This document shows positions 1 through 8,165 of a stretch of DNA of 28,945 bases, one piece after another. The DNA is from Haloarculaceae archaeon (lineage in GTDB: Archaea > Halobacteriota > Halobacteria > Halobacteriales > Haloarculaceae), in contig JAQCMX010000276.1 in assembly GCA_028274885.1 (NCBI GenBank), positions 1 through 28,945 on the forward strand, in the 5' to 3' direction. Below the pieces are notes generated by a model. It ran no database searches. It was not told the DNA's origin and saw nothing but the letters and a program-made list of their open reading frames with translations. Position 1 is the stretch's first letter, and every line of letters begins with the position of its first letter. Position numbers and translations under genes: made by a program.

Positions 1-13
1 GAGGAGTACGGTC

Positions 14-1858
14 ATGACAGCTGAAGAGCTACGCGATCTCGTGAAACCGGACGAGTACTCCGAGTTCGAGACCGGAGGATCGGCAACCGTCTGTCCACTG
101 GTTGCCGATACCGGGAATCGGAAACTACTCCGTAACTGGATCGAGGACCACGCAAAATACGAGCTAGCTATTGGGGATTCCGGGCCACCCGAGGAAGATT
201 TCGATCTCTGTATTACCGATGCCGAGGCGTTTCGGAGTAACCAGACGGAACTCGAAGCACTCAAGACCGAGGCCGACCCGGTTTTACTCCCTGTTTTGTT
301 GCTACTCCCGGATACGAGAGATGACGTGATACACCTGGACCAGGGTGACATTGTCGACAACGTACTCACGACCGACATCGACGAAATCGTTACACTGCCG
401 ATCAAACAGGCGGAACTGGAGTGGCGGATCCAGTCACTGCTCCGCCTTCGCGATCAAACGATCACATCATACAGGCACAACACAGAGCTTAGTCTGTTCA
501 AACAGGCCATCGAGTCCTCGGGACATGCCGTCTATGTCATGGACACCGATGGTACGATCAGATATGTCAACCCCGCCTTCGAGGAGATCACCGGCTTTAC
601 CCGCGACGAAGTGATCGGTGAGAGTCCGCGGATCCTGACCTCCGAGGAGATGCCTGACAGCTATCTTGACGAACTATGGAACACTATCCGTTCCGGAGAC
701 ACGTGGCAAGGGGAGGTGGTCAACGGATGCAAAAACCGGGGGTTGTACATTGCCACACAGACAGTTGCGCCAGTTTCCAACGGTAATGACGTGTCTGCGT
801 ACGTCGCCGTACAGACCGATATCACCGAACGAAAACAACGGGAGGACAAACTACAGCGGCGAACACGGGCGATCGACGAGGCGCCGGTCGGTATTAGCAT
901 TTCCGACCCAAGCCAGGAGGACAACCCTCTGATCTACGTAAACGACGCGTTCGTCGAGATGACCGGATATCCGCGCCAGGAGGCCGTTGGCACGAACTGT
1001 CGATTCCTGCAAGGTGAGCGGACAGATCCGGCCAGTGTTGCCCGTCTCCGGGAAGCCATCGACGCACAGAGGCAGCTCTCGGTTACCCTGCGTAATTACC
1101 GGAAGGACGGCACTGAGTTTTGGAATCGTTTAGAAATTGCCCCGGTAAAGGACGACACAGGGGAGGTCGTGAACTGGATCGGCTTCCAACAGGATGTCAC
1201 CGGGCGTAAACAGCGCCAGGAGCAACTGGGGGTTATCGATCGTGTATTGCGCCACAACCTCCGTAATATGGTGAATGTGAGCCGTCTGGAGGCCGAACGG
1301 ATTCAGTCGGACGCCTCCGGTTCCGTAGCGGCCTCCGCTGGCAAGATCCTCGAGGTTACCGACCAGTTGATCGGGCTGGCAGAAAAGGAACGGCAGATAA
1401 CGGAGTTGTTGCGGGAGGAACCGACAAACGTCGAGATTACACTGTACGACCGTCTTCAACACGTCGTTTCGAAGGTTAGTTCGGAGTATCCGGACGCGAC
1501 GGTTACTATCGATTGCCCAGACCACGTCACCGTCCACGCCACAACACAGTTCGAAAAAGCACTCGAAGAGCTCCTCACGAACGCGATAACCCACGACGAT
1601 TCGTCCTCGCCTGCGGTGACTGTCTCCGTCGCACAGACCGAAGCGTCAATACGTATCGAGGTCGCCGATACCGGGCCACGTATCCCCGAGATGGAGCGGG
1701 ACATATTACTCGACGACGAGGAACAAACCCCCCTGTATCACGGGGGTGGTCTTGGATTATGGTACGTGAAACTGGTCACCGCCCGGTCGGGCGGTACCAT
1801 CACAGTCGAGGATAACTCCCCGGTCGGCAACATCGTCGGGATCGAGTTACCACGATGA
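14..1858 (+). CDS. LOV/PAS-domain sensor histidine kinase, probable blue-light receptor
   Basis: A 614-residue soluble sensor kinase with no membrane segment. In order: a receiver-like N-terminal domain (about 28-148, with DLCITD around D69 in the phospho-acceptor strand), a PAS domain (about 160-275), a second PAS of LOV type (about 285-400), and a histidine kinase core. The phospho-acceptor box is VLRHNLRN (H414), the N-box ELLTNAITH and the G1 box ADTGPRIPE, with a G2 stretch GGGLGLWYVK near 577-586. The LOV signature GTNCRFLQG carries the cysteine (C329, bases 998-1000) that forms the flavin adduct in known LOV photoreceptors. NYRKDGTEFWN and GFQQDVT supply the usual flavin-contact Asn and Gln. 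The start is fixed by GAGGAG at 1-6, so the gene probably continues an operon from outside the window. The partner regulator is unknown. Kinase: certain. Light sensing: inference. Confidence 0.93.
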   Translation: MTAEELRDLVKPDEYSEFETGGSATVCPLVADTGNRKLLRNWIEDHAKYELAIGDSGPPEEDFDLCITDAEAFRSNQTELEALKTEADPVLLPVLLLLPDTRDDVIHLDQGDIVDNVLTTDIDEIVTLPIKQAELEWRIQSLLRLRDQTITSYRHNTELSLFKQAIESSGHAVYVMDTDGTIRYVNPAFEEITGFTRDEVIGESPRILTSEEMPDSYLDELWNTIRSGDTWQGEVVNGCKNRGLYIATQTVAPVSNGNDVSAYVAVQTDITERKQREDKLQRRTRAIDEAPVGISISDPSQEDNPLIYVNDAFVEMTGYPRQEAVGTNCRFLQGERTDPASVARLREAIDAQRQLSVTLRNYRKDGTEFWNRLEIAPVKDDTGEVVNWIGFQQDVTGRKQRQEQLGVIDRVLRHNLRNMVNVSRLEAERIQSDASGSVAASAGKILEVTDQLIGLAEKERQITELLREEPTNVEITLYDRLQHVVSKVSSEYPDATVTIDCPDHVTVHATTQFEKALEELLTNAITHDDSSSPAVTVSVAQTEASIRIEVADTGPRIPEMERDILLDDEEQTPLYHGGGLGLWYVKLVTARSGGTITVEDNSPVGNIVGIELPR

Positions 1859-1875
1859 TAGTCGTAGTAGATACT

Positions 1876-1890
1876 CTGTTTGCCTTTTTG
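1876..1890 (+). terminator. possible T-tract terminator after the LOV kinase
   Basis: A short T-rich stretch ending in TTTTT (1885-1889) lies about 27 bases after the kinase stop codon. Archaeal termination often needs only a U-tract, but nothing else here supports it. Confidence 0.25.
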
Positions 1891-1950
1891 ACTCAAATCA
1901 GGGAACCGGATCGCTTCGATCGGACCCGCTGACAGAGACGGTGCAGGAGG

Positions 1951-1958
1951 TTATTTTA
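1951..1958 (+). promoter_or_regulatory. TATA-like box for the lipoprotein hydrolase
   Basis: TTATTTTA is centred about 27 bases before the ATG at 1982. This spacing gives a leaderless transcript beginning at or very near the start codon, and it supports that start. Confidence 0.5.
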
Positions 1959-1981
1959 CACAGGAAGCCACAATCCATGGT

Positions 1982-3406
1982 ATGCGTCGTCGCGCGTATC
2001 TCCTCCTGGCAGGTAGTTCGTTTGCAAGTATCGCCGGGTGCCCGAGCAACGACAGCGGGGACTCGCCTTCCGGTGACACATCCGCTCGCGAGAACATGTC
2101 GACGCCTGAGCAGACACCCGAAGAGACGCCGACATCCGAGGAGCGTGCTGCGCCTGAGTCTGCCGTCGAGGCAGGAAAACTCCTCGTCGAGGACATGCAA
2201 CGCGGTGCGTTCGACCGGGCTCTCGGGTGGTTTCGGTCGGATCTCCAACAGCAGCTATCGGCAGGCGTTGTCGAACACCTCTGGCTCGGATACACGGCCG
2301 TCGGTGGCGGATACGAGGGTGTCGCCGACACGACTGTGATCGTCCAGGCCGGGTTCGACGGCGTGGATATGACACTCTCCTTCGAGCGTGGCACTCACGT
2401 CATGCGGGTTCTTGCCGACGACCAGCAGGAGTACGCGGTTATCCAGGCAGTCGCCAACGACGAGTACCAGCGGCCGGAGTACGTCGACACGTCAGCGTTC
2501 ACAGCGACAGAAGCGACGGTCGAAACCGAGAACTGTCTCATGGACGCGGAGATAACGGTGCCAGTAGACGCCGAGGACGTCCCCGGGGTCGTGCTCGTGC
2601 ACGGAAGCGACCCACCAGCAGTCGGTGCGGCGAACAAGAACCTCGGCGGTGCTGGCTCGCGCCCGTTTCAGGACCTCGCAGAGGGGCTTTCGAGTCGAGG
2701 GGTCGCAGTACTCCGATACGACCGTCGCTCGAACGCCTGTCCGAATTCGCTCAGCAACGAGGAGTGGACCCTGGACGCGATTACGGTCGACGACTCACTG
2801 GTCGCGCTCGAACGCCTTCGTCGGGATCCAGCGGTCAGCGCGGACAGGACTGTCGTCGCTGGCATCAGTCTCGGTGGTATGGCCGCACCGCGTATCGCAG
2901 AGCGAGACGGGGACCTCGCCGGCATCGCGATGCTTGCCGCCCCCGCACGTGACTTCTACGAGATTTTTGTCGAGCAGTTCGAACACCTCGCCACACTTGG
3001 CGAGTACGAGTGGGAGTCGATGCAGCAGGTCTACGAGCGCTGGGAGGACCGCATCGACCGCATCCGGCAAGGCGATTATAAGGAGAGCGACATCGTCCTC
3101 GACTATCCCGGCGCGCTCTGGACCAGTGTCGACGAGTACGACCAGGTCGCAACGGCAAAGCGCATCGGGACGCCAGCGTTCCTGCTCCAGGGAAGTCGTG
3201 ACTACCAGGTCTCGCCGGAACGTGACTTCGAACTCTGGCAGCAGGAACTAGCAGACCGGCCAGCGACCAGGTTCGAACGCTACGAGAACCTCAACCACGT
3301 CTTCCAGTACGGCGAAGGCGTGCCGACGCGGTCGGAGTACAGCCTGTGGAACCCCGTTGATGAGGCCGTCGTCGCGGACATTGGGTCCTGGGTGCAGTCG
3401 CTGTGA
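1982..3406 (+). CDS. Tat-exported lipoprotein, alpha/beta hydrolase with N-terminal DUF3887-like domain
   Basis: 474 residues. The N-terminus MRRRAYLLLAGSS followed by the lipobox IAGC (C20) indicates Tat export and lipid anchoring on the outer face of the membrane. A Ser/Thr/Pro/Glu-rich tether (about 21-60) leads to a small domain (about 60-160) resembling the DUF3887 module often found before secreted esterases. The alpha/beta-hydrolase domain (about 180-474) has an oxyanion segment VLVHGSD, the nucleophile elbow GISLGG (S296), and probable acid and base D407 (GSRDYQV) and H439 (NLNHVF), so the catalytic triad looks complete. Likely an esterase, peptidase or acyltransferase acting outside the cell; the substrate cannot be read from the sequence. 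It is monocistronic by its own promoter. A second Tat lipoprotein follows about 300 bases on, but nothing shows that they work together. Confidence 0.9.
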   Translation: MRRRAYLLLAGSSFASIAGCPSNDSGDSPSGDTSARENMSTPEQTPEETPTSEERAAPESAVEAGKLLVEDMQRGAFDRALGWFRSDLQQQLSAGVVEHLWLGYTAVGGGYEGVADTTVIVQAGFDGVDMTLSFERGTHVMRVLADDQQEYAVIQAVANDEYQRPEYVDTSAFTATEATVETENCLMDAEITVPVDAEDVPGVVLVHGSDPPAVGAANKNLGGAGSRPFQDLAEGLSSRGVAVLRYDRRSNACPNSLSNEEWTLDAITVDDSLVALERLRRDPAVSADRTVVAGISLGGMAAPRIAERDGDLAGIAMLAAPARDFYEIFVEQFEHLATLGEYEWESMQQVYERWEDRIDRIRQGDYKESDIVLDYPGALWTSVDEYDQVATAKRIGTPAFLLQGSRDYQVSPERDFELWQQELADRPATRFERYENLNHVFQYGEGVPTRSEYSLWNPVDEAVVADIGSWVQSL

Positions 3407-3657
3407 CGCCCACCCCGCCGCTGGCCGGAACCCCCGTGGTCAAGTTCGTCGAGACCGTCCTGGAACGCGAGGATCTGCCCCCCAGCAGCGCCGGGAGATC
3501 GACACCAAACGGTCAGACGGAACTGGAGTGGCTGACAGCATACGAACTCCGTTCACAAGAAAGAACTCATCGCTACAATGAGTGTCGCGGGAATATTTGT
3601 CAACGAGAAGCTGGAATTTTAGAGATGCCATCTTGCAACTCAGGTTTCACTTTTTGA
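3403..3657 (+). other. unrecognised open frame, possible gene remnant
   Basis: This is an 84-codon frame whose GTG start overlaps the hydrolase stop codon (GTGA). That is the arrangement of a translationally coupled gene, but it can also arise by chance. The predicted peptide is Pro/Ser/Thr-rich, ends in a Cys-containing, non-acidic stretch unlike haloarchaeal proteins, and matches nothing I recognise. The 312-base gap 3407-3718 otherwise holds only the promoter of the next gene. It is probably not a functional gene, and may be the decayed end of something. Confidence 0.18.
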
Positions 3658-3688
3658 GAGTGGCAAAGGACAAACGGAATCACCAAGA

Positions 3689-3695
3689 TATAATA
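3689..3695 (+). promoter_or_regulatory. TATA box of the 3719 lipoprotein gene
   Basis: TATAATA is centred 27 bases before the ATG at 3719 in a locally AT-rich stretch. It is a clear leaderless haloarchaeal promoter and the strongest TATA match in this part of the window. Confidence 0.6.
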
Positions 3696-3718
3696 GATTC
3701 CGCGCATGTCGATTTTGT

Positions 3719-4516
3719 ATGTCACGAGATAGTAAGGAGACAGATCGCTCGCTCAGCCGCCGCCAATACGTTGCAGTCCTCAGTGCGTCTTCGGTTGCGC
3801 TCGCTGGATGCGGCGGAGGCGGAGGCGACGACGGCGACGACGACAGCACCGGTGGAACAGGTAGTGAAGACGGAGGCGATGGTGGTACTGGGGAGGACGA
3901 CAGCAGCGAAACAGCCGGAACCGACAGCGAGGGTGGAAGCGATGGTGGTGACGAGAATACCCAAAGCCAGGACGGAAACTCGGGAATAGAGCCACTCACG
4001 TTCAGTGGCAATGGGTCGGAGAGCGGAGAGACTGTCCAGATGCAGGACGGGCTGGCGGTCGGCGAGGCAAGCCATGGGGGGACCGGACAGTTTCGGATCA
4101 CACTAGAAGGCGGACAGTTTCCGCGGGCGCTTGCTTCTGGCGAGGGCGGATACGAGGGCAAAGGGGCTACCTACACTGAGAACCGCGAGTACACCCTCAA
4201 CGTGGTTGCCGACGGATCGTGGAATCTGACGATTCGCCAGCCACGGGCAGACAGCGCCGAGACTCCGCCTGTGTCATTCGAAGGCTCCGGGTCCGACGTG
4301 GTAGGTCCTGTTAATTTCGCCGAAGAAGGGACCGCACGGTTCTCACACGACGGCGAGTTCGCGGTGGCCGTGACGTTTTATCCGCAGGTGATAGACACCG
4401 CTGCGCCGCTGCTCAACGGCTTCGGGGAGTTCGACGATGAAACAGTGTATCCCAGCCGCGGGATCAGCTGGGTAGATATCGACGCCGACGGATCTTGGAC
4501 GCTCGAATTCGAGTAA
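3719..4516 (+). CDS. Tat lipoprotein of unknown function with Gly/Asp/Ser-rich tether
   Basis: 265 residues. The N-terminal region has SRRQYVAVLSASS followed by the lipobox LAGC (C31), so the protein should be exported by Tat and lipid-anchored. Residues 32-89 are a low-complexity chain of Gly, Asp, Ser, Glu and Thr with repeated GGDGG/GSEDG-like units, typical of haloarchaeal surface tethers. The rest (about 90-265) alternates short hydrophobic and polar stretches with several Trp-containing segments such as GSWNLTI and GSWTLEFE, suggesting a beta-sandwich. No catalytic motif is seen. The two GSW motifs (near residues 162 and 259) hint at two related beta units. It is likely a surface-exposed binding or structural protein; the family is not recognised. 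The leaderless promoter at 3689 supports the start. Confidence 0.82.
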   Translation: MSRDSKETDRSLSRRQYVAVLSASSVALAGCGGGGGDDGDDDSTGGTGSEDGGDGGTGEDDSSETAGTDSEGGSDGGDENTQSQDGNSGIEPLTFSGNGSESGETVQMQDGLAVGEASHGGTGQFRITLEGGQFPRALASGEGGYEGKGATYTENREYTLNVVADGSWNLTIRQPRADSAETPPVSFEGSGSDVVGPVNFAEEGTARFSHDGEFAVAVTFYPQVIDTAAPLLNGFGEFDDETVYPSRGISWVDIDADGSWTLEFE

Positions 4517-4567
4517 CACCCGCCGGGATACTATCGGCAGTCTCCGGCAACCGTCCACAAAAGCAAG

Positions 4568-4672
4568 CTATGAGTCCGGTTCGTTCTGTCCTGTCTCCAG
4601 AAGCCAGACCGCGCTTTTGACGCTCCAGACGCTCCTCTGGAAGCGTTCGAACTGATACTGCCGGACAATCAT
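4568..4672 (-). other. short minus-strand frame, possible protein remnant
   Basis: A 34-codon frame starting at ATG 4672. The peptide begins MIVRQYQFERFQRSVWSV and is rich in Arg, Gln, Trp and Phe. The frame continues open for several codons upstream of the ATG, so the ATG may be internal to a broken gene. There is no recognisable family and no good ribosome site or promoter. Confidence 0.15.
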
Positions 4673-4697
4673 TTCACATCCCTGGTTCGCTGATAGT

Positions 4698-4709
4698 GAT
4701 TACTGCGGT
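4698..4709 (+). repeat. GATTACTGCGGT motif, copy 1
   Basis: The exact 12-mer GATTACTGCGGT also occurs at 11359-11370 and 24280-24291, always on the plus strand, preceded about 8 bases earlier by CTGA, and always in the gap between a plus-strand gene and a convergent minus-strand gene. Function unknown. Confidence 0.5.
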
Positions 4710-4981
4710 AGTTTTCCTGGCCACGTCACAGATAGTGCTGTGTCATGGCGTGAAACAGCCGTTTTGATCCGCGAAAGCGGTACAGACTCGCGACAACCAC
4801 TATCAGTCACGATTCGCCCATCTATGACCGCATCGATCGACAACCGGCGAGGCCCCCCGTCACGACGAGCCATCTCGGTGGGGCACCGGGCGGAACCGAC
4901 ACCGGGTCGCTGTCGGGCAGTGTTCCGGTTGCTCGAACGTACCTGTTCCCGGTCTGACGGCCAAAGGTGTAGTGGACCCCC

Positions 4982-5125
4982 CTAAGCACCGGAGAGGGGC
5001 GGGACACTTGCATCGACCTGTGTCGACGTCTCCTCGCCTGCGTCGTTATCCCCTCCCGTTAGAGCGAGGGCGGCCGTCACCCCCCCAGACCCACAGGCAG
5101 CGACGGCGACTGCCAGGCCGGCCAC
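4982..5125 (-). other. possible small hydrophobic peptide or gene remnant
   Basis: A GTG-initiated frame of 47 codons: an Ala/Val/Leu/Gly-rich stretch (AGLAVAVAACGSGG, then TAALALTGG) followed by an acidic tail. The reading frame is open upstream to about 5222, in the same frame as the neighbouring kinase after two stop codons, and no ATG is present. The hydrophobic-then-acidic pattern is protein-like for a haloarchaeon, but the missing start argues for a remnant. Confidence 0.18.
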
Positions 5126-5233
5126 CGCTCTGTTCTCGACGCAGTCGAGTTCGACAGTGGGATAGTCGAACGCGTCAACGGTAGGTGTCTCGGCACAGTC
5201 ACGACTGAACAGGCCCGAGAGGGTGTGTCAGAC

Positions 5234-7843
5234 TCAGCCGGTGGCGGTCGGCAGTTTGACAACGAACACGGCACCTCCTGTGTGTTCCTGGCTCCCATCG
5301 GACCGGCCGTTCTCTCTGTCCATAACCCAAACATCCCCCCCATAGCTCCGAACGAGTTCATTGACCAGATACAGACCGATACCGGTTCCCACACCTTCCA
5401 TTCCCTGTTCACCTTTGCCAAATATCTCCTCTTTCTGGTCGTCGGGGACGCCGATTCCGTTATCGAGAACACACAGGCGGAGAAAGTCATCGCGCTGCTC
5501 GACCCGTACGGTCACTCTCACCTCACCACGGTTGTGCTGGACTGCATTGTTCAGCAGATTTCGCACGACTGAGGATAGTGTCCCATTGGCCGAGACCAGC
5601 GTTCTGTCGAGTGACCCCTCAACAGTTATATCTGCGTCCGGATACCGCAACCGGGCGCTCTCCAGTTCGTCCCGTACTACCGTGTCCAGTCGAACCGGCT
5701 CGGTTTCGAGTTCCCCCTGTGTGAGGGCCTGGATCAGTGCCCTGCTATTTTCAGTCAGCTCCTGAATGTGCTCGTTGGTCTGTTGTATCCGCTGTAAGCT
5801 GTCCTGGTGTTCTTCCGGCAGCTTACTCCGGAGTTCCTCCGTCGACAGCTGTATCATCTGTGTGTCGTTCCGGATGTCGTGTCTGAGGATCCGATTGAGG
5901 ACTTCGAGTTGCTCGCTGACCGTCCGGAGTTCCTGTTCACGCGCTTTCCGGTCGGTTATGTTCCGGATAATACCGGCGGTACCCTCGAACCGCTCGCCGT
6001 CATCATCCCACAGCAGCGTCATGTGATCTTCAGCCGGGAACTCGCTGCCGTCGGTCCGTTGTATCTCCAACTCAAAGGTCGCCTCGTTGTCGCTGTGATC
6101 GTCGAAAACCATCGACTGGACGAGTGACTCGGCCCGCTCGACCGCCCTGTCGGGTTTGATATAGCTCGTGTGCTCTCCGAGTAGCTGTTCAGTACTGTAC
6201 CCCGTGAGTTCGCTCATCGCGTCGTTGACCAGTTCGAAGTGACCGGTCTCATCGAGGGCATAGACACCGTCATCAACGGCCTGGATGACCTTCTGATGGC
6301 GTGCAAGTTCCTGTTCGCGCTCTTTCCGGTCGCTGATATCCTGAAAGGTGCCGCGTACACCGACGATTTTCCCATCCTCGTGCCATGGTTCGCCACGCGC
6401 TCGCGTCCAGCGGACTTCGCCGTCGGGCCTGACGATGCGCACCTCCATGTCGTATGGTTCGCCTTCGGCTGTCGCCCTCTCGACGGCCTCCCGAATCGCT
6501 GCCCGATCCTCGGGGTGATACAGGTCGATCGCCCTCCTGACGGTCGGTTCGAAGTCGCTGTCGACGCCATGGATCCTGTAGACTTCGTCGGTCCACCGAA
6601 GTGAGTCTGTCCGCAGGTCGACTTCCCACCCGCCGACAGCTGCGACTTCCTGTGTCTGTGACAGAAACTCCTGCTTGCGTTCAAGTTCCTGTTCGCGCTC
6701 TTTCCGGTCGGTAATATCACGTCCGAACCCGACAAATCCTGCCACAGTCCCCTCACTGTCGTAGTACGGTGAACCACTGAACTCGTACGGAATTGTCGCT
6801 CCGGACTTCGTGAGGTAGTGTGCTTTGAGGCTGCGAACGGGCTCGCCGGTCTCGATGATATCGCCAACTGCCTCCATAATCAACTCACGCTCGCCCTCCG
6901 GAAAGAACTCCCAGGGAGCCATCCGTTCCAGTTCCTCGTGGTCGTATCCGGTCACAGAACGGAGACGTTCGTTGTACTCGACGAGGTTTGCCTCGGTGTC
7001 GAAAGCGTAGAACACGTCGTGGAGGCTGTCGAGGATTCCGTCGGTGACCGTCTTCGCTTCCTGGATCTCGCGCTCGCGTTGTTGGCGCTCGGAGATCTCC
7101 TCAACGGTTCCGACGATGTGTTGTTTGCCCTCGATCTCCGTCAACTCCGCCGTTATGCTGACCCAGAGACGTTCCCCGTCGAGCGTCGTGAACTCGGTTT
7201 CGTACTGCTCGACTGTCCTTTTTGCTCTCAGTGTATCCGTTAACTGGCCCTGTTCGTCGGGATCTGCGTACAGGTCATCCAGGGAATACCCCTCAAGTTC
7301 CCGCTTCGAGTCCGCATCAAACATCTCTACTGCGGTCTGATTGACGAACTCGAACCGTCCGGACTCTTCGATTGAAATGACCCCGACAGCGACCGGGAGC
7401 GTCTCGAACAGCCGCTCGTACCGTTCGAGTTCCGATTCACTGCGTTCGGTACCTCCCCCGGACACGACGATTGCCCCTGTGCCACTCTGTGTCTCACAGG
7501 GCGAACAGCGGTACTCCCTGGTGGCCGTCCCGGTCGGACCGTCAATATCGAGTTCGATCGTAACCGGAAAATCGGCGTCCGCGCTCTGGTCGTAGACTGT
7601 CTCCAGTGCCCGCTCGAACCTCGTAGGATCCTCGTCGTCCGAGACAATCCTCTCGATCAAATCCATTATAGGCCCGTCACAGACCGCTTCTAGTGACACA
7701 GTCGGATGCTGAAGCGACGGCTGGTTCGTGTACGCTATGTTTCGGTCACTGTCGATGAAATAGGCAGCGTCAGATACGCTCTCGACTATTGCCTCGTACT
7801 GGCCCGTGCCAGGTGTTTGTGGCGTCTGCCCTTCCGTGGTCAT
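5234..7843 (-). CDS. multi-PAS sensor histidine kinase
   Basis: 869 residues with no membrane segment, so a cytoplasmic sensor. Five PAS-type domains can be laid out: about 15-125 (divergent), 141-255, 265-380, 390-508 (PAS_3 type, with YHPEDR and the VRPDGEVRW strand) and 515-632. They are separated by near-identical linkers DITDRKEREQELER, DISDRKEREQELAR and NITDRKAREQELRT, which predict one continuous signalling helix and suggest domain duplication. The kinase core follows: ILRHDIRND (H655), N-box NLLNNAVQHN, G1 DNGIGVPD and G2 GVGTGIGLYLV. No LOV-type NCRFLQ motif is present, so flavin photochemistry is not expected. Ligands are unknown. The ATG at 7843 sits 28 bases downstream of a TATA box. 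No response regulator is adjacent, as is common for haloarchaeal kinases. Confidence 0.93.
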   Translation of the reverse strand: MTTEGQTPQTPGTGQYEAIVESVSDAAYFIDSDRNIAYTNQPSLQHPTVSLEAVCDGPIMDLIERIVSDDEDPTRFERALETVYDQSADADFPVTIELDIDGPTGTATREYRCSPCETQSGTGAIVVSGGGTERSESELERYERLFETLPVAVGVISIEESGRFEFVNQTAVEMFDADSKRELEGYSLDDLYADPDEQGQLTDTLRAKRTVEQYETEFTTLDGERLWVSITAELTEIEGKQHIVGTVEEISERQQREREIQEAKTVTDGILDSLHDVFYAFDTEANLVEYNERLRSVTGYDHEELERMAPWEFFPEGERELIMEAVGDIIETGEPVRSLKAHYLTKSGATIPYEFSGSPYYDSEGTVAGFVGFGRDITDRKEREQELERKQEFLSQTQEVAAVGGWEVDLRTDSLRWTDEVYRIHGVDSDFEPTVRRAIDLYHPEDRAAIREAVERATAEGEPYDMEVRIVRPDGEVRWTRARGEPWHEDGKIVGVRGTFQDISDRKEREQELARHQKVIQAVDDGVYALDETGHFELVNDAMSELTGYSTEQLLGEHTSYIKPDRAVERAESLVQSMVFDDHSDNEATFELEIQRTDGSEFPAEDHMTLLWDDDGERFEGTAGIIRNITDRKAREQELRTVSEQLEVLNRILRHDIRNDTQMIQLSTEELRSKLPEEHQDSLQRIQQTNEHIQELTENSRALIQALTQGELETEPVRLDTVVRDELESARLRYPDADITVEGSLDRTLVSANGTLSSVVRNLLNNAVQHNRGEVRVTVRVEQRDDFLRLCVLDNGIGVPDDQKEEIFGKGEQGMEGVGTGIGLYLVNELVRSYGGDVWVMDRENGRSDGSQEHTGGAVFVVKLPTATG

Positions 7844-7867
7844 TGATACATCTATGCCCCTATCGGA

Positions 7868-7875
7868 TATAAAAT
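7868..7875 (-). promoter_or_regulatory. TATA box of the multi-PAS kinase
   Basis: On the minus strand this reads ATTTTATAT, centred about 28 bases before the kinase ATG at 7843. It implies a leaderless transcript and confirms the start. Confidence 0.55.
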
Positions 7876-8013
7876 CAATCCAGCAACGGACAATGTGACC
7901 ATCCTATGGAACACCTCGGGGGGAAATCTGACCAATCCAGGTGCGAACGACGCCTCTCGTTTTACTTTAACGCATGATCGGACGTACCCCCTTCGCTTGT
8001 CGGATCCCTGGAC

Positions 8014-8085
8014 GGGCGTGGCGGGATTCGAACCCGCGATCGAGAGGTTAGGAACCTCTCGCCCTGTCCACTAGGCCACACGCCC
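8014..8085 (-). tRNA. tRNA-Arg (anticodon CCU)
   Basis: Read on the minus strand, this is a complete 72-nt cloverleaf. The acceptor stem is GGGCGTG/CACGCCC, the D arm contains GCCTAGTGGACAGGGC, and the anticodon stem AGAGG/CCTCT holds the loop TTCCTAA (anticodon CCT). The T arm is GCGGG-TTCGAAT-CCCGC. There is no intron, and CCA is not encoded. The anticodon reads AGG arginine codons. Confidence 0.96.
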
Positions 8086-8135
8086 TACCTGTAAGTTACT
8101 TTCGGGCACAAAAATCGTTCCTATCGATAAGCACG

Positions 8136-8141
8136 CTTAAG
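8136..8141 (+). promoter_or_regulatory. TATA-like box of hisC
   Basis: CTTAAG is centred about 27 bases before the ATG at 8166 and directly abuts an earlier in-frame ATG (8142). The spacing makes 8166 the leaderless start and rules against 8142. Confidence 0.45.
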
Positions 8142-8165
8142 ATGCGTCACCTGTTTGCTCAGGAT

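Larger units (their letters stand above)
4517..5233. other. 717-base stretch without a convincing gene
   Basis: Between the lipoprotein (plus) and the PAS kinase (minus, convergent) I find no intact gene. It contains a short minus-strand frame with protein-like composition (4568-4672), one copy of the GATTACTGCGGT motif (4698-4709), and an open minus-strand stretch immediately after the kinase stop (4982 to about 5222) that reads like a small hydrophobic protein without a good start. The mixture suggests decayed genes rather than a regulatory region. Confidence 0.5.

Noticed and set aside
5234..7843. LOV function for the multi-PAS kinase
   Set aside because: None of its five PAS domains contains the NCRFLQ motif or another Cys at that position.
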